Notes: generated by a model not told the origin, from the letters alone. 13,167 nt of DNA from an uncultured Clostridia bacterium (GCA_945485605.1 CALYSG010000035.1:1-13167); one strand, 5' to 3'; counted from the stretch's first letter, positions 1-8,331 are shown. Translations and numbers: made by a program.

Positions 1-408
1 ATGCTGAAGAAGTCTGACGGCAAGTCCCGGTGTTGCATTAGACTCATGTACGAGAGTCGGGATCCCGAGCTCTGCGGCAGCCTTCAACGGAGGATAGCAA
101 ACATACCCGCCCGTGCCTATAACGATATCGGGGCAGAATTCCTTCATCAGACTTTTCGCCTTTATGGGAGCGGTAAAATAATACCATGCCGTCGCGATGT
201 TTTTCGGATTGAGCGAGCGCTGAAATCCCCTCGCCTCGATGTGGTAGATAGGGTAGCCTTCCTTTCCGACAAGAAGATTTTCCATTCCCTTCTTCGTGCC
301 GACGAAAGCTATATCGGGATCGGGAAAATTGTTTTTTATTACATCGGCGATCGCAAGGGCGGGATTTATGTGACCACCCGTGCCTCCGCCCGCAAGCAGA
401 AATCTCAT
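1..408 (-). CDS. murG: MurG, lipid II synthase (N-terminal part, cut by window edge)
   Basis: This is the N-terminal 136 codons of the UDP-GlcNAc:MurNAc-pentapeptide-undecaprenyl-PP GlcNAc transferase, which turns lipid I into lipid II on the inner face of the membrane. The frame opens with the glycine-rich MurG signature LLAGGGTGGHINPALAIA (about residues 4-21). It continues with FVGTKKGMEN, YPIYHIEARGF, DIVIGTGGYVCYPPLKAA and VHESNATPGLA, all typical of the acceptor-binding GT28 N-terminal domain. The usual HEQN is HESN here, a common clostridial variant. The ATG at 408 is preceded by GAAAGGA about 12 bases upstream, and the protein starts exactly where MurG normally does. It lies 42 bases after ftsW in the same operon. 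The C-terminal UDP-GlcNAc-binding half lies outside the window. Identity is very likely. Confidence 0.95.
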   Translation of the reverse strand, partial: MRFLLAGGGTGGHINPALAIADVIKNNFPDPDIAFVGTKKGMENLLVGKEGYPIYHIEARGFQRSLNPKNIATAWYYFTAPIKAKSLMKEFCPDIVIGTGGYVCYPPLKAAAELGIPTLVHESNATPGLAVRLLQH

Positions 409-450
409 TTTCTCAAACCGTCCTTTCGTATGTGATGGGAAGTCTTGCGC

Positions 451-1755
451 TTAAGCTTTTTTCTCGGCGGAAAATCTTGATATCGAGAGGATTATCCCCA
501 TCTCGAAGATCTGTACGGCGAGAGACGAGCCTCCCGAGCTGAAAAAAGGAAGCGCAACGCCCGTGTTCGGTATTGAATTCGTAACGACGGCAACATTCAG
601 TATCACCTGAAGCGCTACCTTGAACGACAGTCCGTATGCCACAAGGCTAAGATATTTATCGGGACAGCGCGATGCTATTCTGAATCCGCGGTAAACGAGC
701 AGAGCAAAAAGTCCTATGACTATCGCCGCACCGACGAACCCCAGCTCCTCGCATATTATCGTAAAGATGAAGTCGTTCTGCGGCTGAGAGACGTAGCCCT
801 CCTTAAGAAGGCTGTTGCCGAGTCCGCGCCCGAAAAGTCCGCCCGAACCTATCGCGTCAAGTCCGTGAAGGGTCTGCCACGCGTCTCCGTGCGTATCGAC
901 TGTATCGGGGCTGAAGGCGATCTTCAGCCAGCTCGTTACGCGGTCCTGCGCATACGACGACACAAGTATCAGAACGATCGCCGCCACCGCGAGGATCCCA
1001 AGGATCAGAAAGATCCATTTCTTGTGCGTCCCGCCGAGGTACATAACGGCAAGTCCGATAAGACCTATGATTATGACTCCCGAGATATGCTTCTCAAGCA
1101 TGACGAGCGCACATATTATACCGATTATCATTCCGGGCACAAGGACGCCCTTCCTGAAGCTCCCGCCGAAGACGTGAACCGACTTTATCTCCTTCTCATA
1201 GAATGCCATATAGAGAGCAAGAGTCATAACGACAGCCATTTTCGCTATCTCGGAGGGCTGAACGGTGAAAAATCCAAAGGAGAGCCAACGCTGTGCGCCT
1301 CCTCCCGAGCTTCCCTTCACGAGAACGAGGAGAAGCAGAATGATCGAAACAGCGTAAGAACCGGCGCCGAAGATACGCCACAGCCTCGGGTTTCCAATAA
1401 AAACGAAAACCGCAGTGCCTATTATGCTCATCACCGCGAAAAGTATATAGCGCTTGATGAAATATGTACTGTCGTCGTATCTGAATTCGGCGAAAGCATA
1501 GCTCGCCGAGAATGACATCACCGCTCCGAAGGTTATCAGAGCGAGAACTATAAGAAGGAACTGGTAATCTATCGAGCCGCAAACGAGTGCGGGCGCCTTT
1601 TTCTCCGGTTGAGGCGTGATCGTCTCGGTGAAGATGATATCCTTCCTCGCACGCTTTTCCTCGTAGCGGGAAATGCCGGCATTGATCTTATCCTTTATCC
1701 TCCGGAAGAAGCTCTTGCGGGGCTTCTCCTGACCGTTGTTTTCTCCGTTATTCAA
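451..1755 (-). CDS. ftsW: FtsW/SpoVE-type SEDS peptidoglycan polymerase
   Basis: This 434-residue polytopic membrane protein of the SEDS family polymerises lipid II into glycan strands at the division site, working with the class B PBP encoded in the same cluster. Visible SEDS motifs are RWLSFGFFTVQPSEIAK (156-172), GLGNSLLKEGYVSQPQNDFIF (311-331) followed by EELGFVGA, and NTGVALPFFSSGGSS (397-411). Asp328 of QPQND aligns with the catalytic Asp of the family. About ten hydrophobic segments begin near residue 64. The first 60 residues form a basic cytoplasmic tail (RKSFFRRIKDKI). The start is a TTG: no in-frame ATG exists before the first membrane segment, and a perfect AAGGAGGT sits 9 bases upstream. 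It follows mraY by 36 bases. In sporulating relatives the same slot holds spoVE, so a sporulation role cannot be excluded. Confidence 0.95.
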   Translation of the reverse strand: MNNGENNGQEKPRKSFFRRIKDKINAGISRYEEKRARKDIIFTETITPQPEKKAPALVCGSIDYQFLLIVLALITFGAVMSFSASYAFAEFRYDDSTYFIKRYILFAVMSIIGTAVFVFIGNPRLWRIFGAGSYAVSIILLLLVLVKGSSGGGAQRWLSFGFFTVQPSEIAKMAVVMTLALYMAFYEKEIKSVHVFGGSFRKGVLVPGMIIGIICALVMLEKHISGVIIIGLIGLAVMYLGGTHKKWIFLILGILAVAAIVLILVSSYAQDRVTSWLKIAFSPDTVDTHGDAWQTLHGLDAIGSGGLFGRGLGNSLLKEGYVSQPQNDFIFTIICEELGFVGAAIVIGLFALLVYRGFRIASRCPDKYLSLVAYGLSFKVALQVILNVAVVTNSIPNTGVALPFFSSGGSSLAVQIFEMGIILSISRFSAEKKA

Positions 1756-1764
1756 TTCCGCAAG

Positions 1765-1772
1765 ACCTCCTT
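1765..1772 (-). promoter_or_regulatory. Shine-Dalgarno site that fixes the TTG start of ftsW
   Basis: AAGGAGGT lies 9 bases before the TTG at 1755. It matches the anti-SD sequence perfectly. The next in-frame Met is beyond residue 75, inside the membrane domain, so this site settles the start. Confidence 0.8.
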
Positions 1773-1791
1773 CCGTATATTTTTAACGATT

Positions 1792-2877
1792 TCAGATGGA
1801 AAACCATGCCGCCACGCAGAAGCCCACGGTGAGAAGCGTGAAAACGCATACTATCGTTACCTCTTTCCAACCGCACTTTTCAAGATGATGGTGGAATGGC
1901 GCCATTTTGAAGAGTCTCTTTTTTCTGCCGGAGAGTTTGAAGACCCCGACCTGCAAAATTACCGAGATCGCCTCGAAAACATAAACAAAGCCGGCAACAA
2001 GGATCACGAGCGGTCTGTTCAGCATAAAAGCCGCTCCGACGACCGCGCCGCCGAGGTAGAGAGAACCGGTATCTCCCATAAAGACCCTCGCCGGGTTCCA
2101 GTTATATACGAGAAATCCGAGCGTACCCCCTATCACCGACGACGAGAGCAGGCTCAGAGAACGTCCCGCCACATGATTCGAACGACTGATATAAAACGCG
2201 AGAACGGAAAAGAATCCACCGACCACTGCCGTCACCGATGCGGCAAGACCGTCTATGCCGTCAGTAAGGTTCACGCTGTTGACGATACCCGTAATGAGCA
2301 AAAGGGCTATCGCGTAATAAAATATCTTAAATGCGTAATGGAATACCTTTATAAGATATTCATTATTAACCCATGTTAGTTTTTCCATGAATAGATCTAT
2401 TGTTAGCGTTTTTTTCACGAAGGGGATGAAAAACTCTGTCGAAAGATTCCCTGTAATGCTCATGAAGAGAAGATAGACCGCCGCTACGACGAGCTGGAGC
2501 AGGTACTTCTGATAAGCCTTGAGTCCCTCGTTCTGCTTTTTCAAAAGCTTGCAGTAGTCGTCAAAGAAGCCTATCATACCGTTCGCCACGGCAAGTCCCA
2601 GTCCGAGTGCGAGAGGCACAAGTTCGGCGATCGTTCCCCTTATAAGCGACACTATACTTATAATGAGAAGAACGATAAGCGTCGCCATAATGAAGCCTAT
2701 ACCGCCCATAACGGGTGTGCCTTCCTTGCTCTTGTGCCATCGCGGACCGATATCCTTTATCGGCTGACCGAGCTTGTGGCTCTTGAGCACCGGAATTATC
2801 AGACGAAGAAGAACGGCTGTCAGCGCAAAAACCGACAGAAGTACGATGATATACTCATAAAACACAGCCCGATCCAT
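1792..2877 (-). CDS. mraY: MraY, phospho-MurNAc-pentapeptide transferase
   Basis: MraY is an integral membrane enzyme that transfers phospho-MurNAc-pentapeptide from UDP to undecaprenyl phosphate, giving lipid I. The 361-residue product is of normal length and has about ten membrane helices. Family motifs are in order: KxGTPxMGG-like KEGTPVMGG (51-59), FFDDYCK with the Asp pair (104-110), NLTDGIDGLA (203-212), FMGDTGSL (266-273) and the histidine loop MAPFHHHLEKCGWKE (325-339). The ATG at 2877 lies 2 bases after the murF stop codon, and its GGAGGAAAG ribosome site lies inside the end of murF, so translation is probably coupled. In many Clostridia murD follows mraY; here ftsW follows directly. 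Confidence 0.98.
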   Translation of the reverse strand: MDRAVFYEYIIVLLSVFALTAVLLRLIIPVLKSHKLGQPIKDIGPRWHKSKEGTPVMGGIGFIMATLIVLLIISIVSLIRGTIAELVPLALGLGLAVANGMIGFFDDYCKLLKKQNEGLKAYQKYLLQLVVAAVYLLFMSITGNLSTEFFIPFVKKTLTIDLFMEKLTWVNNEYLIKVFHYAFKIFYYAIALLLITGIVNSVNLTDGIDGLAASVTAVVGGFFSVLAFYISRSNHVAGRSLSLLSSSVIGGTLGFLVYNWNPARVFMGDTGSLYLGGAVVGAAFMLNRPLVILVAGFVYVFEAISVILQVGVFKLSGRKKRLFKMAPFHHHLEKCGWKEVTIVCVFTLLTVGFCVAAWFSI

Positions 2878-2879
2878 AG

Positions 2880-4280
2880 TCAGAGTCTTTCCTCCAGTAT
2901 TTTAATTACCCTCTCGGCGGCAATGCCACGGCTTGCCTTCACGAGAAATATGTCGCCTTTTTTCAGTATTGAGGCAAGCGCGTCGGCTGCCGATACGGGA
3001 TCGTTTTTGTCCTTTATCCTCACGGTCAGGGGAATATTTGCACCGTCTGCGATATTCTCTGCCAGCTCCCCGAATGTCACAAGCACAGAAAGCCCCGCCT
3101 TTGCGGCATACTCTCCCACCTCACGGTGAAGCATCGCCGAGGTCTCCCCGAGCTCGAGCATATCTCCGAGGAGAGCTGCCGTCCTCGCTCCGCCGTGACT
3201 CTCGGACAGTCCTTTAAGCACATCAAGCGCCGCTCGCATAGACTCGGGACTCGCGTTGTAGCAGTCCTCTATGAAGGTTATTCCGCCCTTCTCATAAATA
3301 TTCTGCCTCATTTTCGGCTTCTCAAACGAAGACAGACCTTCGGTAATTTCTTCTTCTCCGAGCGAACATAAATACGCCGCCGCAAAGCCGAAAAGCGCCG
3401 CCCGGATATTATGCTCACCTATCACGGGGATCCTCACATCGGAAAGCGTTTTGCTATCGTAAACTATATCGAAAACGCTGTCCTGCCCGTCGGTTCTTAT
3501 ATTTACGGCACGGAAGTCGCAGTATTTACCGAATCCGACCGTAAGTCTCTTTACCCCCGTCTCAAAGGATGTAAGCATAGTATCGTCGCCGTTTATGAGA
3601 AGTATCCCCCCGCGTCCGAGCCCCTCGGCGATCTCGTATTTTGCCGCACGGATATTTTCACGCGAGCCGAGAAGCTCAAGGTGCGATGAACCGATATTGG
3701 TTATAACAGCAATGTCGGGCTTTGCCGCCGCAGACATAAGAGCTATCTCTCCCCTGCCGCTCATTCCCATCTCGAGCACCGAAAATTCGGTGTTTTTCGG
3801 TATCTCCATTACCGAGAGAGGGAAACCTATCGTGCTGTTAAAATTACCTTTCGTGCGGTAGACATTTCTTTTCCCGAATGCCGCGGCGATGAATTCTTTC
3901 GTCGTCGTCTTTCCGACGCTTCCGGTAACGCCTATGACCTTTCCGGTCCTGTTTTCAAAGGACAGACCCGCGAGAAGGTTGAGAGCCACGACCGTATCCG
4001 GCACGACCGCAAATGACATATCTTCCGGCAGACCGTCGGGGATCCTCTCACAGAGGGCAAAGCGGCATCCGTAAGAGTAAGCCTTCTCTATATAGTCATG
4101 ACCGTCGACCCGCTCTCCGCGGATCGCGGCCAAGAGGCTTCCGTCCTCCGCTTCACGCGAATCGGTGCATACAGAGGATATCAAAGGAAGATCCCCGAGC
4201 GGTGTTTTAAGCTCCCAGCCGTATTTTTTTGCGGCTTCTTTTACGGGAAGAGCCTTTCCCTTCTCAACCGTTATCTTCAT
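2880..4280 (-). CDS. murF: MurF, UDP-MurNAc-tripeptide:D-Ala-D-Ala ligase
   Basis: This cytoplasmic ATP-dependent Mur ligase adds D-Ala-D-Ala to UDP-MurNAc-tripeptide, finishing the soluble pentapeptide precursor that MraY uses. The 466-residue protein shows the three Mur ligase domains: an N-terminal substrate domain with VCTDSREAEDGSLLAAIRG (37-55), a central ATPase domain with P-loop GVTGSVGKTTTKE (117-129), GNFNSTIGFPLS (145-156), EMGMSGRGEI (170-179) and NIGSSHLELLGS (195-206), and a C-terminal domain with EDCYNASPESM (338-348) and LLGDMLELG (370-378). These last motifs separate MurF from MurC, MurD and MurE. The ATG at 4280 has GGAAGGA about 6 bases upstream. It follows murE by 27 bases and precedes mraY by 2. 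Confidence 0.97.
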   Translation of the reverse strand: MKITVEKGKALPVKEAAKKYGWELKTPLGDLPLISSVCTDSREAEDGSLLAAIRGERVDGHDYIEKAYSYGCRFALCERIPDGLPEDMSFAVVPDTVVALNLLAGLSFENRTGKVIGVTGSVGKTTTKEFIAAAFGKRNVYRTKGNFNSTIGFPLSVMEIPKNTEFSVLEMGMSGRGEIALMSAAAKPDIAVITNIGSSHLELLGSRENIRAAKYEIAEGLGRGGILLINGDDTMLTSFETGVKRLTVGFGKYCDFRAVNIRTDGQDSVFDIVYDSKTLSDVRIPVIGEHNIRAALFGFAAAYLCSLGEEEITEGLSSFEKPKMRQNIYEKGGITFIEDCYNASPESMRAALDVLKGLSESHGGARTAALLGDMLELGETSAMLHREVGEYAAKAGLSVLVTFGELAENIADGANIPLTVRIKDKNDPVSAADALASILKKGDIFLVKASRGIAAERVIKILEERL

Positions 4281-4307
4281 AAATGTCCTTCCCGTCGCAG
4301 CTAAGAT

Positions 4308-5759
4308 CTATCCGCGTCGGTGCGAAAAAGCCTTTCTGACGACCTCGGCTTCATCAAACGGGAAAGTCCCCGACGCGCCGATCTCATATTTTTCGTGCCC
4401 CTTCCCGGCGATCAGTACAACATCACCGGCTCGGGCTTCCTCAATCGCATATTCTATTGCCTCTCGCCTGTCGGGTATGACAGTGTAGGGCTTCTCGCGG
4501 TCAATCCCGCACAAAATGTCATCGATTATTCTCTCGGGCGGCTCGCTCCGCGGATTGTCGGAGGTCACAACGGTCAGGTCGGCAAGCATCGTCGCGATCC
4601 TTCCCATGCTTTTTCTCTTGCCACGGTCGCGGTCTCCTCCGCACCCGAAAAGCAGGATGACACGCCCATCATTTGCGAGCTCCCTTGAAGTATTCAATGC
4701 CTTTACGAGCGCATCGGGAGTATGCGCATAATCAATGAAGACCCTGAAATCGGCAATATCAAGCGGAACTCGTTCCATTCGTCCGGGAACGCAGGTAAGT
4801 GATGCTATCCCATGCTGTATCTCGTACTTTTCAAATCCGAGCAGAAGCCCCGCTGCCGAAGCCTCAAGCGTATTCATCACCGAAAAATCTCCGGGCAGCA
4901 TCGTTTTGATCGGAAACGAGCCGTATGGCGAAACAAGGTCGTAGCATCTACCCCCATCGTCGTCCTTACGGATATTTTCAGCCATGAAATCGGCATACGA
5001 ACGAACCGAGCAGGTAATTGCGCACTCTCCCCCTATAAACGCCGCGGCAGGATCGTCAATGTTAACGACAAAGCTGTCGCAGAGTGGCGCAAGTCTTGCC
5101 TTGGCTTTAAGATATTCTTCTCTTGTTCCGTGAAAATCAAGATGATCTCGCGTAAGATTCGTAAATATACCGGTTTCAAACCGAAGCGCGTCGGCTCTCT
5201 TCATCGCCAGTGCATGAGAGGAGACTTCTATAAAGGCATACTCCGCGCCGAGCCGTGCCGCCTCCGAAAGTGACGGGTAAAGGACTTCCGGATCGGGAGT
5301 CGTCATGTGTCCCTCGCCGGTAAGCTCTTTTACCGTTCCGCTCGGAAAAGCAACGCGACAGCCGAGCGTTCCTATAACTGCGCAGACCTTCCCCGCAGTA
5401 TTCGCGATCGAGGAAATAAGGCTCACGACAGTGGTCTTTCCGTTGGTTCCCGTCACACCGACGAGCTTCAGACGTTCAATTCCTTCGCCGTAAAAGGCTC
5501 TGCAAAGTTTTGCGAGCGCAAGCCTTGCGTCATCCGTAAAGAGATCTCCACGCGCGTTTTCACTAAGTACAGCGACAGCACCGAGCTCTCTTGCTCTTTC
5601 GATAAATTCATTTCCGTCGCATTTCAGCCCGCGAAGAGCCACGAAAAGTCCCCCGGGGATCATTTTCTCCGAATCGGAGGTTATCCGTGTTATTTCAGTA
5701 TCCTTAAAGGACGGATCAAAGTAAATTCCCGCCCGTGCGCAAAGCTCCGATAATCTCAT
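4308..5759 (-). CDS. murE: MurE, UDP-MurNAc-dipeptide:diaminopimelate ligase
   Basis: MurE is the cytoplasmic ligase that adds the third amino acid to UDP-MurNAc-L-Ala-D-Glu. The 483-residue protein has SDSEKMIPGGLFVALRG (28-44), P-loop GVTGTNGKTT (101-110), MTTPDPEVL (152-160), EVSSHALAM (178-186), NLTRDHLDFHGT (201-212), the carbamylated-lysine site YLKAKARL (Lys220), and GKGHE (452-456) in the C-terminal domain. DNPRSEPP (401-408) holds the DNPR motif that recognises meso-diaminopimelate in E. coli MurE, whereas lysine-adding enzymes differ here; the organism therefore probably makes A2pm-type peptidoglycan. The ATG at 5759 follows GGGAGG about 5 bases upstream. The stop is TAG. It lies 38 bases after the PBP gene. 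Confidence 0.97.
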   Translation of the reverse strand: MRLSELCARAGIYFDPSFKDTEITRITSDSEKMIPGGLFVALRGLKCDGNEFIERARELGAVAVLSENARGDLFTDDARLALAKLCRAFYGEGIERLKLVGVTGTNGKTTVVSLISSIANTAGKVCAVIGTLGCRVAFPSGTVKELTGEGHMTTPDPEVLYPSLSEAARLGAEYAFIEVSSHALAMKRADALRFETGIFTNLTRDHLDFHGTREEYLKAKARLAPLCDSFVVNIDDPAAAFIGGECAITCSVRSYADFMAENIRKDDDGGRCYDLVSPYGSFPIKTMLPGDFSVMNTLEASAAGLLLGFEKYEIQHGIASLTCVPGRMERVPLDIADFRVFIDYAHTPDALVKALNTSRELANDGRVILLFGCGGDRDRGKRKSMGRIATMLADLTVVTSDNPRSEPPERIIDDILCGIDREKPYTVIPDRREAIEYAIEEARAGDVVLIAGKGHEKYEIGASGTFPFDEAEVVRKAFSHRRG

Positions 5760-5797
5760 ATACGCCTCCCGGTAAATTCCGGAAGAGCATCAGACAC

Positions 5798-8125
5798 TCA
5801 CCCAACACCGCCGACAAACGGATCGTACTCTCCGTTGTCGATATCGTCGAAGTAAAGCGTTATGACGCTCCCCTTCTCCAGTATAGTACCGGGAGCGACC
5901 GATTGTGACTTTACGGTCGCGGTCGTGCTGTTTTTATAGTAAGACGTACCCATTATCACGACATTGAAGCCGAGATTCGTAAGAGTCTTGTTCGCCGCCG
6001 CCGCAGTCATTCCGACAAGGTTCGGCACCGTCTTTACGTTGTCGTCACTCAGCTTCGTATCGGTGTAAAGTATGACCTTCGAACCGGCGTCCTTGACGTA
6101 GGTACCCGCCTTCGGGTTCTGGTAACGGATAATGTTTCCGCTGCCCACTATTTCATATTCTATGTCGTAGTCCTTGATATTATTTATGACCGCAGAGACA
6201 GACCAGCCGACAAATCCCGGAATACGGCGATTGATATGTTCCTTCTCGCTGTCGGAGTACCTTCCCTCGACACCGAGTATCGGAAGGGTCTGCTGCATAA
6301 GCTCCTGCATATACGGTGCCGCGACCGTGCTTCCGTAGGTACTTCCGCAGGTGGGATCGGGTTCGTCGCACATAAAGAAGGCTGTCGCAACCGGCTTTTC
6401 GGCGGGTGCGAACGCCATGACCGAACCTATGCGAAGGTCCTTGTCGTCGCCTACCTTCTCGGATGTGCCCGTCTTAGCCGCAACACGGTATCCGGGGACA
6501 TAGCAGTTCTTTCCGCCGTAGCCGCCCGAAACACATTCCTCAAGGATCGTACGCAGCAGCTCACATGTGGATGCGCTCGCTACCTCTCTTACGACGACCG
6601 TGCCGTGTGTATATGTCGTCACACCCTTTGTATCAACGATCCTGTTGACGACGAAGGGCTGAAGCAGCTTACCGCCGTTCACTATCGCGTTTTCGGCGGT
6701 AATGTGCTGGATCCCTGTTATTTTGAAGTTCTGACCGAATGCCGAGGTCGCAAGCTCCACCGTCCTAAGGTTTTCATACTTGTGCATGATGCTCGTTCCC
6801 TCACCGGGAAGGTCTATGCCTGTCTTTGAAAGGTATCCGTATGCCTTGAAAGCATTATAAAAATTGTCCCTGCCTATATCGAGTCCTATGTTTATAAAGG
6901 TCACGTTGCAGGAATTCATAAGCCCCTCTGCAAAGCTCTGTGCATTATGCTTTGAGTGGCAATGGATCCTTACGCCTCCGACAACGGTGGAACCGAGCCT
7001 TCCGCTGCCGTCGCAGTAGCACCTTGAATCGGTAGCGTAAACATCCGTGACCACGTTGTTCTCAAGCGCCATGGCAGATGTCACCATCTTGAAGGTCGAG
7101 CCGGGAATAAACGCCTCGGTTATCGCCTTATTCGCCCACATCTTCTGCCTCAGCTCAGCCTGCTTTTCTACGTATTTGTCATCTCCTATAAGCAGACCGT
7201 TCGCGGTCGCGTATTCATCAAGCTGTTTCTGATAGAAGTCAACGAGAGTCCACGGCGAATTGAGGTCAAACGTCGGAGCTGTCGACATTGCAAGTATCCC
7301 GCCCGTGTCGGGATCCATAACTATCCCGCACACTCCGTTTCGCGAGCCGGTATTTATGAGCGACTGTTTGCACTGCTCATCAAGCACGCGCTGAACATCA
7401 ACGTCTATTGTAGTATATATATCACAGCCGTCGACAGCGGCGACGTAGGTCTCGTAGTTATACTCCATCTCGCTTCCGTAGGCATCGCGCATTTTGAGTA
7501 TCTTTCCGTCGGTACCGGCAAGGACATCGTTGTACTTATATTCTATCCCGTAAAGCCCGTCGCCGTCGGAATTGCAAAAGCCGATCACGTGGCAGGCGAG
7601 CGTCCCGTATGGGTAGGCTCTGATGCTTCCAACGCCAAGATGAACCTGACTTGACAGATCGTTTTCGCTGATAAAAGCCACGAGCTTCTTGTAGATCTCA
7701 TCGTCAACTATGTTTTTAAGTATCGTTCTGTCGAGCTTATTTGTATATGTCGCCTCGTGAAGGACCTTTTCATAGTATTCCTGACCAAGGATCCCGGCGA
7801 TCCCTTCTGCGATCATCTCCGCCTGAGTCTTTTCCTTGTCTTTTCTGTCTTCCTGCGCGGTCTCTATATCCTTCGGCGAAATGAAAAGCCTGTATGCCGT
7901 GCGATTATAGGCGAGGATCTTACCGTTTCTGTCGTAGATCGTACCGCGCTTTGCCTCGACGGGAACCTCGGTCGTGATCTCGTCAAGTACCTTTGCCTGA
8001 TATTTTCCGTAGCTCAACGTCTGAAGCATCAGTATACGTAAAAGAAGCAGCGATGCGGCAACGGCAAGAATCGCGCCGAGCACCACAGTCCTCTTCGGCA
8101 GGTTTTTCAGTTTCTTTCCGAGCAT
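5798..8125 (-). CDS. ftsI: Class B division transpeptidase with two PASTA domains (PBP2B/SpoVD/FtsI type)
   Basis: This 775-residue membrane-anchored D,D-transpeptidase cross-links septal peptidoglycan together with FtsW. A short basic cytoplasmic tail (residues 1-12) is followed by one membrane helix (about 13-34) and the PBP dimerisation domain, whose first motif is RGTIYDRNG (60-68). The transpeptidase domain carries all three active-site motifs: STFK with catalytic Ser343, SCN (405-407) and KTGT (551-554). Two PASTA domains end the protein (about 634-690 and 697-760); the second has canonical TVPNLVGM. Two PASTA domains recall B. subtilis PBP2B, but only one class B PBP is visible in this cluster, so it may also cover a SpoVD role. 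The extracytoplasmic part has 14 cysteines, which suits an anaerobe. The ATG at 8125 has AAAGGAAGG about 7 bases upstream. A 206-base gap separates it from ftsL. Confidence 0.95.
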   Translation of the reverse strand: MLGKKLKNLPKRTVVLGAILAVAASLLLLRILMLQTLSYGKYQAKVLDEITTEVPVEAKRGTIYDRNGKILAYNRTAYRLFISPKDIETAQEDRKDKEKTQAEMIAEGIAGILGQEYYEKVLHEATYTNKLDRTILKNIVDDEIYKKLVAFISENDLSSQVHLGVGSIRAYPYGTLACHVIGFCNSDGDGLYGIEYKYNDVLAGTDGKILKMRDAYGSEMEYNYETYVAAVDGCDIYTTIDVDVQRVLDEQCKQSLINTGSRNGVCGIVMDPDTGGILAMSTAPTFDLNSPWTLVDFYQKQLDEYATANGLLIGDDKYVEKQAELRQKMWANKAITEAFIPGSTFKMVTSAMALENNVVTDVYATDSRCYCDGSGRLGSTVVGGVRIHCHSKHNAQSFAEGLMNSCNVTFINIGLDIGRDNFYNAFKAYGYLSKTGIDLPGEGTSIMHKYENLRTVELATSAFGQNFKITGIQHITAENAIVNGGKLLQPFVVNRIVDTKGVTTYTHGTVVVREVASASTCELLRTILEECVSGGYGGKNCYVPGYRVAAKTGTSEKVGDDKDLRIGSVMAFAPAEKPVATAFFMCDEPDPTCGSTYGSTVAAPYMQELMQQTLPILGVEGRYSDSEKEHINRRIPGFVGWSVSAVINNIKDYDIEYEIVGSGNIIRYQNPKAGTYVKDAGSKVILYTDTKLSDDNVKTVPNLVGMTAAAANKTLTNLGFNVVIMGTSYYKNSTTATVKSQSVAPGTILEKGSVITLYFDDIDNGEYDPFVGGVG

Positions 8126-8181
8126 ATCGTGCCTTCCTTTCTCATTATCAAAAATGAACGGTGCAGAGACCCGGACTCAGA

Positions 8182-8203
8182 TACACGGATGGGCCGCCGT
8201 GTA
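8182..8203 (-). other. Hairpin in the PBP leader (7-bp stem, 8-nt loop)
   Basis: TACACGG pairs perfectly with CCGTGTA around an 8-base loop. There is no T-run after it in either direction, so it is not a normal intrinsic terminator. It could be part of a structured 5' leader of the transpeptidase gene. A chance origin is possible for a stem of this length. Confidence 0.35.
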
Positions 8204-8293
8204 AACAGTTCCGTCGCCCTTGCCTACCCTATCCGATAAGCCGGAGCATCGCTCTTCACCGTTCCTCATTGCTGTTTTTCCGGATCACGCGCA

Positions 8294-8325
8294 TTCATAC
8301 CATATATATGATTATACGGTATGAA
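8294..8325 (-). repeat. AT-rich inverted repeat with TATAAT just after ftsL
   Basis: TTCATACC (8294-8301) and GGTATGAA (8318-8325) form a perfect 8-bp inverted repeat. After one mismatch another 4 pairs (TATA/TATA) close on a 6-base loop. On the minus strand the right arm and loop include TATAAT (8316-8311), but no good -35 box lies 16-18 bases upstream of it. An alternative pairing, GAATAGT (8331-8325), 14 bases, then CATATATA (8310-8303), weakly resembles a sporulation SigE promoter. It starts 6 bases after the ftsL stop codon. It could be an operator overlapping an internal promoter, or a 3' stabilising stem for the upstream mRNA. The inverted repeat is certain, its role is not. Confidence 0.4.
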
Positions 8326-8331
8326 CTATTC

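Larger units (their letters stand above)
8126..8331 (-). promoter_or_regulatory. 206-base leader between ftsL and the transpeptidase gene
   Basis: No convincing gene is present. It is the only long gap in an otherwise tightly packed operon. On the coding (minus) strand it starts just after the ftsL stop codon with an AT-rich palindrome containing TATAAT, continues with a GC-richer stretch holding a 7-bp hairpin, and ends in the PBP ribosome site. The likely role is an internal promoter, an attenuator or an mRNA processing region that sets PBP level apart from mraZ-rsmH-ftsL. No known riboswitch class was recognised by eye. Confidence 0.45.

Noticed and set aside
1609..2379. Plus-strand open frame of 256 codons across the ftsW-mraY junction
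   Set aside because: It is antisense to two clearly identified genes, reads as low-complexity charged sequence, has no family motif and no ribosome site. It is a by-product of the codon bias of the true genes.
8177..8298. Two overlapping small minus-strand frames (10 and 30 codons, joined by ATGA) in the PBP leader
   Set aside because: Neither has a Shine-Dalgarno site, and the composition shows no sign of a leader peptide (no run of one regulatory codon). Conservation data would be needed to revive them.
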